64,000 nt of DNA. Source: Silene conica. Taxonomy: Eukaryota > Streptophyta > Magnoliopsida > Caryophyllales > Caryophyllaceae. The notes under the pieces were generated by a model that was not told the origin of the DNA, searched no databases, and saw only the letters and a list, made by a program, of their open reading frames with translations. The position numbers were made by a program, and so were the translations under genes. Below, one piece after another: positions 34,319-45,907 of the stretch; within the stretch, counting starts at the first letter, position 1, and each line of letters opens with the position of its first letter. The DNA is taken from NCBI GenBank assembly GCA_029255685.2, contig CM055314.2, forward strand, positions 7,582,399 through 7,646,398. The letters are read 5' to 3'.

Positions 34319-35580
34319 CGATCATAAGCATCTACTCTGAAAAAATAAACTTGGTCTGGCTTTGTTTTACATGGGTAGGGGATGGTTGGGTTTATTTTCC
34401 AATTAATGAATGAAATGATGAGACAAACTGTATACCTGCTAGAATCTTGATGCCATCTTAGCAAGAAATGGAAGTAACTTTGGTCCTTATAGAAAACGGT
34501 AGGTCCATCTCTCACTAATTTAGTGAGAGACATAATAGGGAACAAAAACTTCAGTGATGGTATGCTTGCCAACTAAAGTCGCTTTAAACTAGACACATGA
34601 CTACATGAGTTCAGAAACTCCAGTAGGCCAATCAAAGCATAACACATAATATACAAACACAAGAACTCGCGGCTGTCAACATTACAAGCATCAAACTCGA
34701 CAAAACAACATCAATCACTCGCTCACACCCACTCAAACACCAATCTGATAGGCTGAAACAAATCACCCAACGGGGATTCTACATCAATCTCAACTGTGGA
34801 AAAGGGATAGGATTACCAAGCACAGATGTTAGAAGGGCAAAGAGGTATACTCACAGGGGATAACAAGTGATACAGCCGCTAGTCGGCGCCAATCTTTGAC
34901 TAAAAAATGGTGGTTCAATGCAACTCTGAACTAGGAAACAAAAAATTGGGTGGGAAAGTGAAAGTGAACTAAGATTTCAACAAGTAGGGTTATATTTCAT
35001 GGCAGCTAAACTACTGATACGATCCAACATCACGCACCATGGCAGTATGGCATATTTTTAGATAGGAGACGGAACTTGTGTGATTCTAAAATCACCAAAT
35101 CAGGTGTCAACTAGCCTAGTCACGAAGACAAAAACATGTAACTTTAATCAGATCACTCAGGAATCAAAAACTTATTAGCTTCGGATGAAAGCTCATTTCA
35201 CCCCATGCATCCCTAATTCACCTAGCTTCCTCGTAACAAATCAATGGTCTACATTCTCATCGATGCAACCCAAAACCTTGTCCTATTTCATTTCTTAATG
35301 AAATCATTGGCTTATGATTCTCCCCACTATGACATTCCACACTAATAGCCTTTTTTTTAACTAGAAAAGCAGGAATCTCTCGATCATTCATTTTCATCAC
35401 TGAAAGAAAATAGAAGGCTCGTACACACGTTCTATTGTATAGAAATTATAGGATATTACCATATCGCACAACTAGACATGCCTAAATCCTCAGAACTACA
35501 GATTATATGATTATTCTTCAAATTACCGTATCTAAAAATAAGATAAACTGAAATCCACAAATCATTTAGATTAAACAGCA
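34319..35580. other. Intergenic DNA downstream of OST4
   Basis: No gene that I can support. A palindromic-looking TCACTAATTTAGTGA lies near 34515. The rest is unremarkable AT-rich sequence. Confidence 0.4.
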
Positions 35581-36875
35581 GGTGTGAGACTTAGGGCCTT
35601 GACAGCTTAAACTACATTCATAAGGTCCTTTTGAGTATTTACCAACTGTAGGTGGATAAGTTCCAAATGTTCAAGTACATTAAGAAACTCGTAAAGACTG
35701 GAAAAGGCAAATAAGAAACAGATCTTTCCACAAAAAGATTTTAAACTGGCATCACCATGTTACCAGATGTGTAAACCATGAAAGAAGTATAACCAAGGCA
35801 AATGGTACTATAAAAGCCTCCACACACCTAGAGAAATAGCAAAGTATTATGAGGAAGAAATGCTCAAAACACTGCTCATATTCTACTGTGAAAAAGAAAA
35901 CAATTCAAAATTAACTGCAATGCATTCTGTTATCAAATTTGTACAGGAAAATACATCACGGGCTTCACAAAAGAACCACAAATTCCATTGTTTTGAACAA
36001 TCTCAATAATGAACTAATCCATAAGTTAATTAGATTAGATAGCAGGAATGCTGAAAGGACATGTGCTCTTAAACGTAAACACAAATAACACTCTAAAAGA
36101 ATACTCCTGGTAAGCTAATACCAACTTGTGAAACAAGTGTGAGACTTGGGACTTGCATGACAGCTAAAATCCAAGACCCTGAGGTTCTATTATCATTTAA
36201 ATTGTTACCTATAGAGGGGGCGTTTGGTACAAAAGGTCGGAAGGGATTGCAATGGAATGTGATGCCATAGGGGAATGGAGTTAGAACCCCACAAACATAC
36301 TAATTATTGTTTGGTTCACTTTAGAATTGTATGGAGGGAGGATGGAGTTAGAAACTTGAAGGAGGAGGTGGGTATGGAATTCCAAATTTCCAAGGGCTTA
36401 GGGTGGAATTGGAAATCATCAGGATTATAACTCTATTCCAAAATTCCCCAACTAAACACTTGAATGGCTCAAATCCATTCCATTTCATTCCAACATCCAC
36501 AAGTACAACCAAACACCCCCTAGTTGTAGATGGGTTAGTTCCTAATGTTCTAGCACCTGTAGAAAGTCGTAAATATTGTTAAGAGTGGATAAGAAACCAA
36601 GCTTTTCGCAGAATGATTCTAAACCGACATTACCGTGTTACCAGATGTGTAAACCACGGGGAAGTATAGCCAAAGCAAAAGGTACTACAGAAGCCTCCAC
36701 ACACCTAGAGAGTAGAGACACACTTACTATTACGATCTAGAAATGCTCAAAGCATTGCTCATATTCTATCGTACAAAAAAAACGACCCAAGACTGCTCTG
36801 CAATGAATTTCCTTCTCCAATCCATAACCACAAATTCCATTGCTTTGGAGGATCTCAACAGTGAACTAATCCACA
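35581..36875. repeat. Segmental tandem duplication, about 440-bp copies
   Basis: Copy A (35581-36026) and copy B (36135-36875) share GTGTGAGACTT, GTTACCAGATGTGTAAACCA, AGCCTCCACACACCTAGAGA, GCTCATATTCTA and CCACAAATTCCATTG in the same order. They differ by many substitutions. Copy B is longer only because it contains a 310-bp MITE at 36215-36523. Confidence 0.88.
36215..36523. mobile_element. MITE with GGGGGCGTTTGGTAC ends inside copy B
   Basis: The left end AGGGGGCGTTTGGTAC and the right end, on the minus strand, AGGGGGTGTTTGGTTGTAC are inverted. Copy A has no such insert at the corresponding place, so it serves as an approximate empty site. The interior is rich in GGAATGGA/TCCATTCC words. 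Confidence 0.8.
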
Positions 36876-36953
36876 AACACTAGCTTACCAGCAAAATCAA
36901 ATCACATGTCATTTCAACAAACACAGATGTTCGTAGAAAAACATACTTCCTCA

Positions 36954-37007
36954 GTTCCATTTGATTGTATACAGATATTTCAAAAAATGTATACAATCAA
37001 ACGGAAC
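36954..37007. repeat. 20-bp-arm hairpin, Stowaway-like fragment
   Basis: GTTCCATTTGATTGTATACA (36954-36973) pairs with TGTATACAATCAAACGGAAC (36988-37007) with one mismatch and a 14-nt loop. The preceding TACTTCCTCAGTTCC resembles a Stowaway end. Confidence 0.8.
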
Positions 37008-37186
37008 GGCATTAGTAACAATTCAATCACCAGATTAATAAAGTCATCCATCATAAATTACTACCAAAAATCTCCATGATCTTATCCAATATTCAACGAT
37101 TAAAATTAAAAACAACACACAAACTATTAACTACATATAATCTCACTAACATAAGGTAAATTGCAAATTATGAAGGCATAATTGTC

Positions 37187-37300
37187 TTAATTTCCTTCGT
37201 ATTTGGGATCTGCCATCACAAAATGGTAAGCGATTACCAGCACAAAGATGAAAACACCGAGAAAATTTGCGATGAATCCGAGATCTTGATCGTCAATCAT
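37187..37300 (-). CDS. OST4: OST4, oligosaccharyltransferase subunit 4 (37 aa)
   Basis: OST4 is a tiny single-span subunit of the ER oligosaccharyltransferase complex that N-glycosylates nascent proteins; it stabilises the STT3-containing core. The ORF reads [20 protein letters not shown], continues with a membrane segment (LVIAYHFVM) and ends ADPKYEGN before a TAA. This is nearly identical to the plant OST4 proteins I recall, and 37 residues is the expected full length. The AG acceptor of a 5'-UTR intron (about 37301-37408) lies directly before the ATG, so the coding exon begins exactly at the start codon. A short leader exon follows upstream (37409 to about 37470). No TATA box is certain. 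Confidence 0.95.
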   Translation of the reverse strand: MIDDQDLGFIANFLGVFIFVLVIAYHFVMADPKYEGN

Positions 37301-37408
37301 CTGCAAATCAAACAAACAAATAGGTTCATATAGTATCATAAATTCATAATAATTACTTCAATTAAGCGAATTGCATTGTCTAAAATTGAGAAAATGAAGA
37401 AATTTACC
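37301..37408 (-). other. OST4 5'-UTR intron
   Basis: On the minus strand the donor is AAG|GTAAATTT at 37407-37408 and the acceptor TTTGCAG ends at 37301, adjacent to the ATG. Confidence 0.75.
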
Positions 37409-37470
37409 TTGAATTATTGCGGATCGATCGATTAGATGTTGAAGGAGAGGTAGATTGGGGATTTAGGGTT

Positions 37471-37963
37471 CCTGAAGACTGAACTGGAGTACGTACTAGT
37501 CTTTGTTTCGTGATCTACTTGTAATAAGTTGTTACGTTAGATTAACGTTAGGAAATCTGGACGCGGTAGGTGGCCACGACTCGAGGCGGTTTGAGTTGGA
37601 TTCGGGTTTGTTTGGATCAATTCTAGCCCGACTCAAAGGAAAAGGTGAATTGGTCGAATTTGGAGGTTATTTTATAAGCTGGTAAAAACAAAAAACTGAA
37701 GACGAGATCGGATAAATAATTTGGTTAGGAGCGGATAGTACCATAATGTTTTTGGTATGGTCTGCAAGCTAAACAGTTTATGGTAATTCGGTATTTAGTC
37801 CGATTCTGATTCAAATCGAACGGACTGTGGATCGTGGACTGAATTATTTTGCAAAATATACTATGTACCCAATGTAAAATGGACTGCTTTTATCAAATTA
37901 TACCAAAGTTGGTTGGTGTGAGTGGTAAGGTCATCTCTTAAACAATAGGTTTACAAATAAGCA
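37471..37963. other. OST4 upstream region
   Basis: Holds the OST4 promoter on its left side. Nothing else is recognised up to the Helitron. Confidence 0.45.
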
Positions 37964-40900
37964 TCTATAAAATCTAATTAAAAGGCTAACAAAAATAATG
38001 TGACATGACAAGTTTAAATATGACATGATAAGTTTAAATGTGACATGGCATATTAATGTGACATGGATTAACAATTTATTATATGACATTTGTTTAGTTC
38101 ATTTACCAATAAATATATAAATAATATAAAAAGACTTACCAAAAGTATCATATTTCACCACTAGAATACTAAAAAGTCACATTATTATTTCTTATTTAAA
38201 AAGTAAAAAAACATTAAACCTTCCCCTCTTAAATTTCTAGATAACTTAAACAACAATTAAAAATCAAAATCAAAGTTCATACAATAATAAATTTTAAATT
38301 TCGACGTTTATTGTTAGAATATTTTAAGCAACAAATAAATAAATATACACAACTTATAAAATAATAGTATATAAGTTTTAAATATTGAGGAGAAATAATA
38401 ACATACTAGTATTAAGTAAACATTGACCTTTTAATTTTATAGATTAGAAAAGGTTAAACGACAAATAAAAATTTGCACCACTCTAATTTTAAACATTGAC
38501 CTTTTAATATTATCATTATTCTTAAATTATTTTTGTATATTAAATATATTATTTTTCCAAATTTATGCAACCCTTAAAAATTTCATAATTTCTAATTAAT
38601 ATTGACATTTTAATTGTAAATTTTATTATAGAAATTACATAATTTATAATTAAAGTTACAGTTTTAATTAATTTTTTTAATAAAACATGTTAATAATTAA
38701 TTAAAACTTTTCATACTACTTAACACCCGCCATTTTTATTAACATTTATTCCTATTTAATTTATTTATTTTAATTAAACATGGTAATCAATTAATTAAAA
38801 CTCTTCATAATATTTAACCCCAACCAAATTAAATAAAATTTAAAGCAAACCTTTTATATTTCTTTTATCTTTACTTTATTATTATGTCTATATTAAATTT
38901 ACTAATAATGAAAAGAATGCTCAAAATTCATAAAACCGTGCTACATATTTATGTATATGATAAATTTTTCTAATAATGATAAAAAGAGAACGTCCAAAAG
39001 TCGTAAATTGCTTCCTCAATCGGCTAAAAATGTTTGATGGAAGACAACATTTGTGAGCCAAAATTCAAGCCAATTTTTTTGTATACCTCCATCACCAAGA
39101 CATTTGTATGTGTTAATAATGTTTTTTATCATTGTCTCAACATTAAGGTAAGCTAAGTATATTAAGGTTTTATATATTTAATTATTTATTTATAAGTTTT
39201 ATTGGCTATGGATGACTCATTTAACTTCACATATATGTTGTTTTGTTTTCATGTAGAACTATCAAAATTTGTGGTTTGTGATATTCAAAGATAAATATAC
39301 TTACATCTTTATGATTCAATATCTGATTTCTTTTATTATATAAAAAAAGCTTAAAATAACAACGATAAGGTTAACGTTACATAAATCAAATTCCACCATT
39401 TTGTTTGTTGTTAATCAATCATTGGATTTTTTTTGTAGGAATGTTTCATTGGAGAAAGATGACTATATGTCTAGCCCATCACCGAGAGAATTGTATGTGT
39501 AATTCTTATCATTGTAAGTGTATTACGGGAAGATAATTGTATTAAGGTGTTAAATTAATAGTTTATTTTATTATTTTTAAGTTCTATTTGTTATGAAGTA
39601 GTATCACATTTTTTAACTTCACATATATGTTGTTTTGTTGTTATTTAGGGGCAACCAAAATTTGTGGAATTGGGCTATTCAAAGGTAAATATACTTACAT
39701 TTTTATTATTTAATATCTTATTTCTTTCATTATTTAAGAAAAAATTTAAATTAATGTAATCATAATGTAAATATTAAATAAATCAAATTCCACCATTTTA
39801 TTTGTTATTAATCGCTAAGTGGATTTTTTTGTAGGGATGATTCATTAATCATTGGAGAAAGAGATCTATATGAAGAAGGAATACTAGAATTGCTTAAATA
39901 AATACTCCCCATATTTTCCTCAATACTATATTATAAACTAACTACAAGATTGACAATATGAATGTTAATGATTAATTATTTTTAGTTTCACAAAAAATTA
40001 GTATTTCATAAACTTTAAAATGTGTTTTTTGTAAATCTTATTGACATGAATAATGGACATATGTACATTATTATTAATATATTGGTTAATACATAATTCA
40101 TCTATATTATTGATTCCTAGATTATTCATTTATTTTTATAATATTGTAAAAAGACAAGACTAAGTATCTTATTAATACCAAAAATCTGGATAACCCTTAA
40201 GTTTGAACAAAACAAACGCGTACGATGAAGTTTGAAAATGTGATGAATATCTCATAACCCAACAATGAAACTTACACAAACTATTTAGTTTCCTTTCCTA
40301 AATTTGGTTATTAACCTAAATATTTATTTGACTTTTATTTCTTTTATTTAATAGAATGACTTTTTGATTTCCCTCACCAATTCACCATTTGTAGTAGACT
40401 ATTATTTAACTTAATTTATCATTTTTGGAAAATTTAAAATTTAGGATTTTTGACAAACTGATATAGATATACTAAAACTAGCATTTATTAAACGTAATAA
40501 TATGTTACTATCAAAAAATATGATTTTATAAGAAACAAAATATTGAGATAAAAATCCCTCTAGTTTAATTTAAAAAATATGGTTTAAGCTATTTAGACTG
40601 AAAATTTTATCATTCTAAAAAAAAAGAAAAAAAAGAATAATAATCAAACATTATGCATTAATTTTCCCTTTCGTCTTCACTCACTAACTTCATATAGCTA
40701 GATAACAAAGTGACGTATTTTATATAGAAAATTTAGTACACAATTTATCTATACAATCTAATCTAATTAAAAAGCAACCTTAAACATTTTTTTTGCCACA
40801 TAGCAACTACACTAAATTATTAAAAAAAATTACATTAAATTTTTTATTGATAATTGATTTTGTTCATATTCATGGACCTATGTTGCTGATGATTTTGAAG

Positions 40901-41234
40901 GTAAAAGTTTATAATTATAGGATCAATAATGTAAAACTTAATTTCGATTTATTTATTATTTATGTTTCGCCAACGACTGTTGACACCTTCTTTTTTTAAA
41001 AAAAACTACATGTTATTAGTATATTAATCAAATTAACAACTAAAGTACAATATATAGCTTTAAAAATAAATCTGACTTGTCAAAGAAATAAGACATTAAC
41101 TAACTAACTTTATGTATTTCAAGACTATATCTTTTTAAATATATAAATTAATTGCTCGGACAAATCTTAACAATACGATAAAAGAACAAAGCTAAAACAG
41201 ATAAACCCGTGAGTTTCACGGGTCACAAACCTAG
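37964..41234 (+). mobile_element. Helitron, non-autonomous, 3.27 kb
   Basis: The left end TCTATAAAATCTAATTAAAA follows an A. The right end has the hairpin ACCCGTG-AGTTT-CACGGGT, nine nt later CTAG, and then a T. This is the A|TC...hairpin...CTAG|T structure of plant Helitrons. No RepHel coding sequence is visible. The interior is very AT-rich and contains a tandem duplication with exon-like borders. Confidence 0.82.
39088..39872 (+). repeat. Tandem duplication of about 385 bp inside the Helitron
   Basis: Unit 1 (39088-39463) and unit 2 (39477-39872) share CCATCACC.AGA, TTGTATGTGT, AACTTCACATATATGTTGTT, AAAATTTGTGG, AATATACTTACAT, AAATCAAATTCCACCATTTT and TTTGTAGG.ATG, then TTCATT and GGAGAAAGA. 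Short islands sit between GTAG-ending and GGTAAA-like borders, as if an exon-intron block had been captured and doubled. Confidence 0.8.
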
Positions 41235-41505
41235 TTTTTAATATCGAAAGGTTAAGTTACACCTAAATAAAATAAAATATATATCTTTAAAAAATTACTT
41301 AATAGTAAGTCCCTATTAATATTGGTAGTTTTCAATTTTCATAAGTCATGAATTCATGTCACGTATCATTTATTAATTGAGTTCGAACCTCTTACCATCA
41401 ACATCGTCCGTATGACTCCCTTTTTACCAAAATAAAATATTTATCTTTAAAAAGTTACTTATTAATGAAGTCCTTATTAATCTAGTTAGGTTTATAAGTC
41501 ATGAA

Positions 41506-42750
41506 CTAGTTCTGTCCCCCGTGAAAATCACGGGCTTGTTATGGACATCATTTTTTTTATTAGAAGTAATGTCTGGCGAGATAGGAGAAAAGATGCTTTT
41601 TGAGCTCGGGGACAAAAACGCATGAACACCATAAGGTGAAAGCGGGCGATGTTGTAATATCAAAGGGACAAATGAGGTTTTTTAAAAATGAAAAAAATAT
41701 AAAAGTTGTTGCTATCTCTAATTTACAGGTCACCCTTAAGAGAATACTACACTATGCAATGAGCTACGTAATATCAAAGAGACACTGGATTGGTTTGGAC
41801 TCGTTTTTTCGCACAATTGTCTCTTTCAAACTCATCTACTCACCTACCCTGCATGTTTCATATAGAGTTTTTCATTTGCAAGCTCTATTCCATATTTCGC
41901 TATATTTTTTCCTTATTGCTACCTCATGGAAAGGAAAAAAAGAAATATTGTTTTGTACATACAACAACTACCAAATGAACTTTGGAGAAAATCAAAAACT
42001 CAAATATTCATATTATAACAAAAATATATCAAAAGATTCAAGAAAGACGGATACTTAGCTAGTGTTTCGACTATCTAACATCCATTTTACGATGTTGTCA
42101 TGTGCTACGAATACTTTATAAATTGTACACGAATGAACCCTACAAATAAAAATACTATATGTTAGAAAACGCATGAAATTATATGTCAACAAAATCATAA
42201 AGTAGACGGGAAAAAAAATAACAACAACTTTGAGCATTCGGTAATTCTCAATCGATTTTAATTTACAAAAGGAAAAGTGTGGAATTATTTATCATATGTC
42301 GAAAAGGTGCAACGTGGCATGTAGTATCCCTTAACATGCATTTCTTTTTTTATAATATTGTATAGATAGATAGATTTCTTATATAAGGTTGACATGTGAT
42401 AATATTTTTCCTATTTATGTTACCTTTTAGGACCTTAATTAATTTATTAACATGCTTTAGTACAAAAACAATCAACTAAAATGTCAAATTTAATTAAAAA
42501 AATATGAAACTTGGATCAGAATTTGTAACGATTAGATCATTAACTAATAAAATATATATTATATGCACAATTAATTTAAGAATAATGATGATATAATAAC
42601 ATTTATTGTACTAAATTTTAGTAAAATTTATGTATATGTAGAAGGGTAGTTTAGTAATTGGTTGTAAGGTGAAGTGGCATCATAACATGCTAGAAAATTG
42701 AAATACTTGACAATAAGGTACTCAACATGCCTTTTAATATTATATATAGA
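41506..42750 (-). mobile_element. Helitron, non-autonomous, 1.25 kb, minus strand
   Basis: Read on the minus strand, the 5' end is TCTATATATAATATTAAAAG after an A. The 3' end has the hairpin CCCGTG-ATTTT-CACGGG, then CTAG followed by T. Joining the flanks gives AGTCATGAATTCATGTCATG, which is exactly the uninterrupted sequence seen at 41346 in the neighbouring repeat copy. The insertion point and the A|T target are therefore fixed. No RepHel domain is seen. Open frames inside (for example 41600-42058 on the plus strand) are not recognised. Confidence 0.9.
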
Positions 42751-42849
42751 TTCATGTCATGTATTGAATTGAGTTCAGACTCATCAGCATCAACATCGCC
42801 CACATGACTCGCTTTACACCAAAATAAAATATCTACCTTTTTTGTGGCA

Positions 42850-43035
42850 TTAAAGAGGGACGAGCCCCGAAGGATTAACAACGCATGCTATTACCCGGGG
42901 AATAACAATCCCAAATATGTTCTCCCGAATGATAGATCGTAAATCATTCAAATGTACATCCAATTATTGCATCGGAATTGTGCTAGAATTAACTCCACGA
43001 TTTGCTACTAAGTCTGCGACCCTATTAGCTTCTCT
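42850..43035 (-). pseudogene. LINE RNase H-like C-terminal fragment
   Basis: On the minus strand it reads EANRVADLVANRGVNSSTIP, then a stop, then LRSIIRENIFGIVIPRVIAC to a final stop. These are typical words of the C-terminal RNase H-like domain of plant L1 elements. A short A-run follows the stop. Truncated and dead. Confidence 0.7.
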
Positions 43036-43278
43036 CTCTATATATATATATACGTTCCAACTTGGTTATCCAATGGCCTCTTCAAGTAAATCTTGACATC
43101 ATTTCACAAAAGAATATCTATCTATAAAATATTACTTAATGAGTTAACGTAAGTCCATATTAAACTAGTTAGGTTTCATGAATCATCAATTCATGCCATG
43201 TATCATTTCTGAATTGAGTTCTAACCCATCAGCATAAACATCGTCCACATAACCCCTTTTAAGCTAAAATAAAACATC

Positions 43279-43538
43279 TGTTGAGAATCAGTTACAGCAG
43301 ATTCTGAGAATCAGTTACAACAATTCTGTTAGGAATCAGTTACAAATTCTGTTACGAGTTTGTTTGAAGAAGTTTGTTAGAAGCTGATATTTTGTATAAA
43401 TAGAAAACAGTTTCTATTTGTTGTAATTATTCAGATATATCAATAAAAATATCTTCTATTTACTCTGTTGTTTTTCTTCATCTTCTAAAACTCAAAACCT
43501 CCATTAATGGTAGAGAATTGAACTTGAAGAATTTATCA
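43279..43538 (+). repeat. 5' LTR of the older Copia element, with PBS
   Basis: It starts TGTTGAGAATCAG and ends ATTTATCA. The primer-binding-site start TGGTATCA follows directly at 43539 (initiator tRNA-Met type). A TATA-like TATAAATAGAA lies near 43396. The left part repeats GAATCAGTTACA three times (43284, 43307, 43333). Confidence 0.8.
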
Positions 43539-43666
43539 TGGTATCATCGTCAATGATCCTATTCTTTTAGCGAAACTTTATTTCTACTCGCTAAACTCCG
43601 CTGCATTTCTGGTCTTATTGATCAAATCATTCGATCAACTTTTAGATCAATCTCTTTTCAATCAAA

Positions 43667-44418
43667 ATGCCAGAATCTACAGCAAACATTTATACTTCTG
43701 TGTATAAAGATCCACTGCATTTAACTAATGCTGATCAAGCTTTGATTCAATTGATTCCTCAAGTTTTTGAAGGCAAATCTTTTCTTCACTGGTCCAGGAC
43801 ACTTCGCATCGCTTTGATTACGAAAAATAAGCTAGGTTTTGTTAATGGAGGCTATCCTAAACCTTCTGAGACTCATGCAAATCATTCTGATTGGATTAGA
43901 ACTGATTATACGGTTATGCGATGGATTTTGCATTCTCTGGATCCTAAAATTGCTGCTGGTCTCTCCTATGTTACTTCCAGCCAGCAATTGTGGGATGAAC
44001 TTCATGAGCGTTACAATCAGTCAAACGCACCATTCTTGTATCAGCTTCGCAAGGATGTTGTTCATATTTCTCAAGGAGAATCTTCAGTTGTAGATTATTA
44101 TGCAAATCTGCGATCTGTTTGGGAGGATATGCGCTCCTTGGATCCAATTCCTGAATGTGCATGTGGAATTCTTACTAAGTGTACATGTTTGATTCTGAAG
44201 AAGATTGTTGAGAGGGAAAACACACATCATGTGATTGATTTTCTCATGGGCCTCAACAAGAAGTATGAGCATACTCGCTCTCAGATTCTAGCCATGGAAC
44301 CACTTCCCAAAGTCAATCAAGTGTTGCAATCGTTAATCAGGTTGAAACACAAAAGAATATCTCAAATGCTAAAGATGAAGTGTCTCCCATTGGTTCTGCT
44401 TTAGCAGTACAACAAACT
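43667..44418 (+). pseudogene. Older Copia element: gag, 5' part
   Basis: The frame starts MPESTANIYTSVYKDPLHLT and contains the retrotransposon gag block FEGKSFLHWSRTLRIALITK, LWDELHERYNQSN, VVDYYANLRSVWEDM, CACGILTKCTC and VIDFLMGLNKKYEHTRSQIL. A one-base shift near 44320 moves the true frame, after which it reads VETQKN and SALAVQQT up to 44418. The younger Copia element has inserted here, duplicating AAACT. The rest of the polyprotein resumes at 54866. Confidence 0.88.
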
Positions 44419-45893
44419 TGAAGAGTCTATTGATATAATATACTCAAGAAGGGGGGGGGGGTTGAATTGAGTATGCCTTCTTTTTAAATCTTCTTCGATG
44501 TGTGTATGGTTGTATGATGATCTTCGAGTAGAACAAATAATAAGGAGAGACACAATATTTTTGAAGTGGTTCAGTCTCACACTTTGAGACCTACGTCCAC
44601 TATTCTCGATTAATAAAATTAGTACCAATTCTGGATTACAATTTTATCAACCCTACTCGTGCAACTTTGATGTTAGTCGCAACTCTATCTAGATACCGTT
44701 AAATATCTAGCTATGTCAAGTACCGTTAAATACTTGACTACAATGAGTACCGTTAAATACTCGATCTATCTTACGCTAATAAGATATGTCTTCAATGAGT
44801 TTCTTCTAGTTCACAATCTTGAATGAATAAGATCAATGCTTGAGCACTTGAATCTTGATATGAATATGACAATTAAAGCTCGGATCTTGAAGAAATAATA
44901 ACGTCGACGGTTTTCTCGATTCTTGTGCAAGTGTGTATGATTTCGTGATCTTCAATGTTTCACAAGTGTTCTATTTATATAGAATTATGTCTAGGTTATT
45001 AAACCCTAGATGATATAGGAATATTACTAAAACTAGAATTCTAGTCTTTATGTAATACTACCATAAATCTAATCTTAATTGATTTAGGAAAGATTTAATA
45101 AGATACTTTAGGTATTATATAAGGAATCAATTTCCTAATTCATATTTAGGAAAGATCTTATATAATAAATAAATAGTAACCTTATTAAAAGTAACTTCCT
45201 AAACCTTGTCAAAATATAATGAATTATATTCCATAATATAATCTAGTTTGTTTTTAGGATATCTAAATAAATACATATTTATTTATTTAATCCAATCCCA
45301 CACGTTTTATGGAATGTGTCATAGTACACATTTTCCAAAATCGTTTCAAACAATATTTAGATTATATTATTTTGACAATTATGGTTATATAAAAATCCTT
45401 AGTTTATTAGTAATAAATAATTATCTCATAAGAAAATTATTTATTCCTATTTGACTAAAAGATATTTTATATTACCATATTAAGATTAATAATTCTATAT
45501 TCCAAAAATAGAATACTAATTAGCCATTAAATAATCACGACGACTTTGGAAACCAAAATCGTTTCAACCATCACAAATCTTTCGACCATTTCTTCTTTCT
45601 GGAGTTATAGCTACGAGCTATAACTTGAATCAATCTCATACTAAAGCTATAGTTGATAAGTATAACTTTAGTTCATTATATGCACTTGTGATCTTCATCT
45701 AATCTTCGATTAGTCAATCCTTTGACTAAAGTACTTGAATCTTTTATACTTGATTGATGAGATCTCTTAATCTAATCTTCTGTACACTTAGCACACGATT
45801 ATACGCACGAGTATATAATATACATGGCTAGACTTGTCATTATCAAAACATAAACATATATACTTAATATATATTTGAATACATGGTTCAACA
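44419..45893 (-). repeat. 3' LTR of the young Copia (1475 bp)
   Basis: TG...CA borders (TGAAGAGTC ... GGTTCAACA). On the minus strand it follows the polypurine tract at about 45894-45907. It contains three stem-loops with a constant CCGTTAAA loop and one GTTATAGCT-ACG-AGCTATAAC hairpin. Confidence 0.97.
44689..44762. repeat. Three stem-loops with constant loop CCGTTAAA (left LTR)
   Basis: CTAGATA-CCGTTAAA-TATCTAG (44689-44710), GTCAAGTA-CCGTTAAA-TACTTGAC (44715-44738) and GAGTA-CCGTTAAA-TACTC (44745-44762). The arms differ from one another but each pairs perfectly. The identical set is at 53656-53729 in the other LTR. Confidence 0.9.
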
Positions 45894-45907
45894 AATTCCC
45901 CCTTTTT
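45894..45907 (-). promoter_or_regulatory. Polypurine tract of the young Copia
   Basis: On the minus strand AAAAAGGGGGAATT abuts the 3' LTR, the usual plus-strand priming site. Confidence 0.85.

Larger units (their letters stand above)
41260..43278. repeat. Dispersed 170-bp repeat, three copies, two interrupted
   Basis: Copies are recognised by AAATAAAATAT.TATCTTTAA, GTCATGAATTCATGTCA(C/T)GTAT and GAGTTC.AACC(T)C.T, then A.CATCGTCC. Copy a is at about 41264-41425. Copy b is at about 41426-41505, continuing at 42751-42838 after a Helitron. Copy c is at about 43110-43278 and ends where an old Copia LTR begins. Confidence 0.8.

Noticed and set aside
33678..34572. Minus-strand ORFs of 135 and 174 aa
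   Set aside because: They translate the (AC)n and (AAAC)n microsatellites (Cys/Val and Leu/Phe/Val/Cys runs) and have no recognisable domain.
37964..41234. Possible CRISPR-like or satellite array because of the repeated islands
   Set aside because: Only two long units, inside clear Helitron borders.
41600..42058. 152-aa plus-strand ORF inside the small Helitron
   Set aside because: Opposite to the element, low-complexity composition and no family words; could be captured sequence but not supportable.
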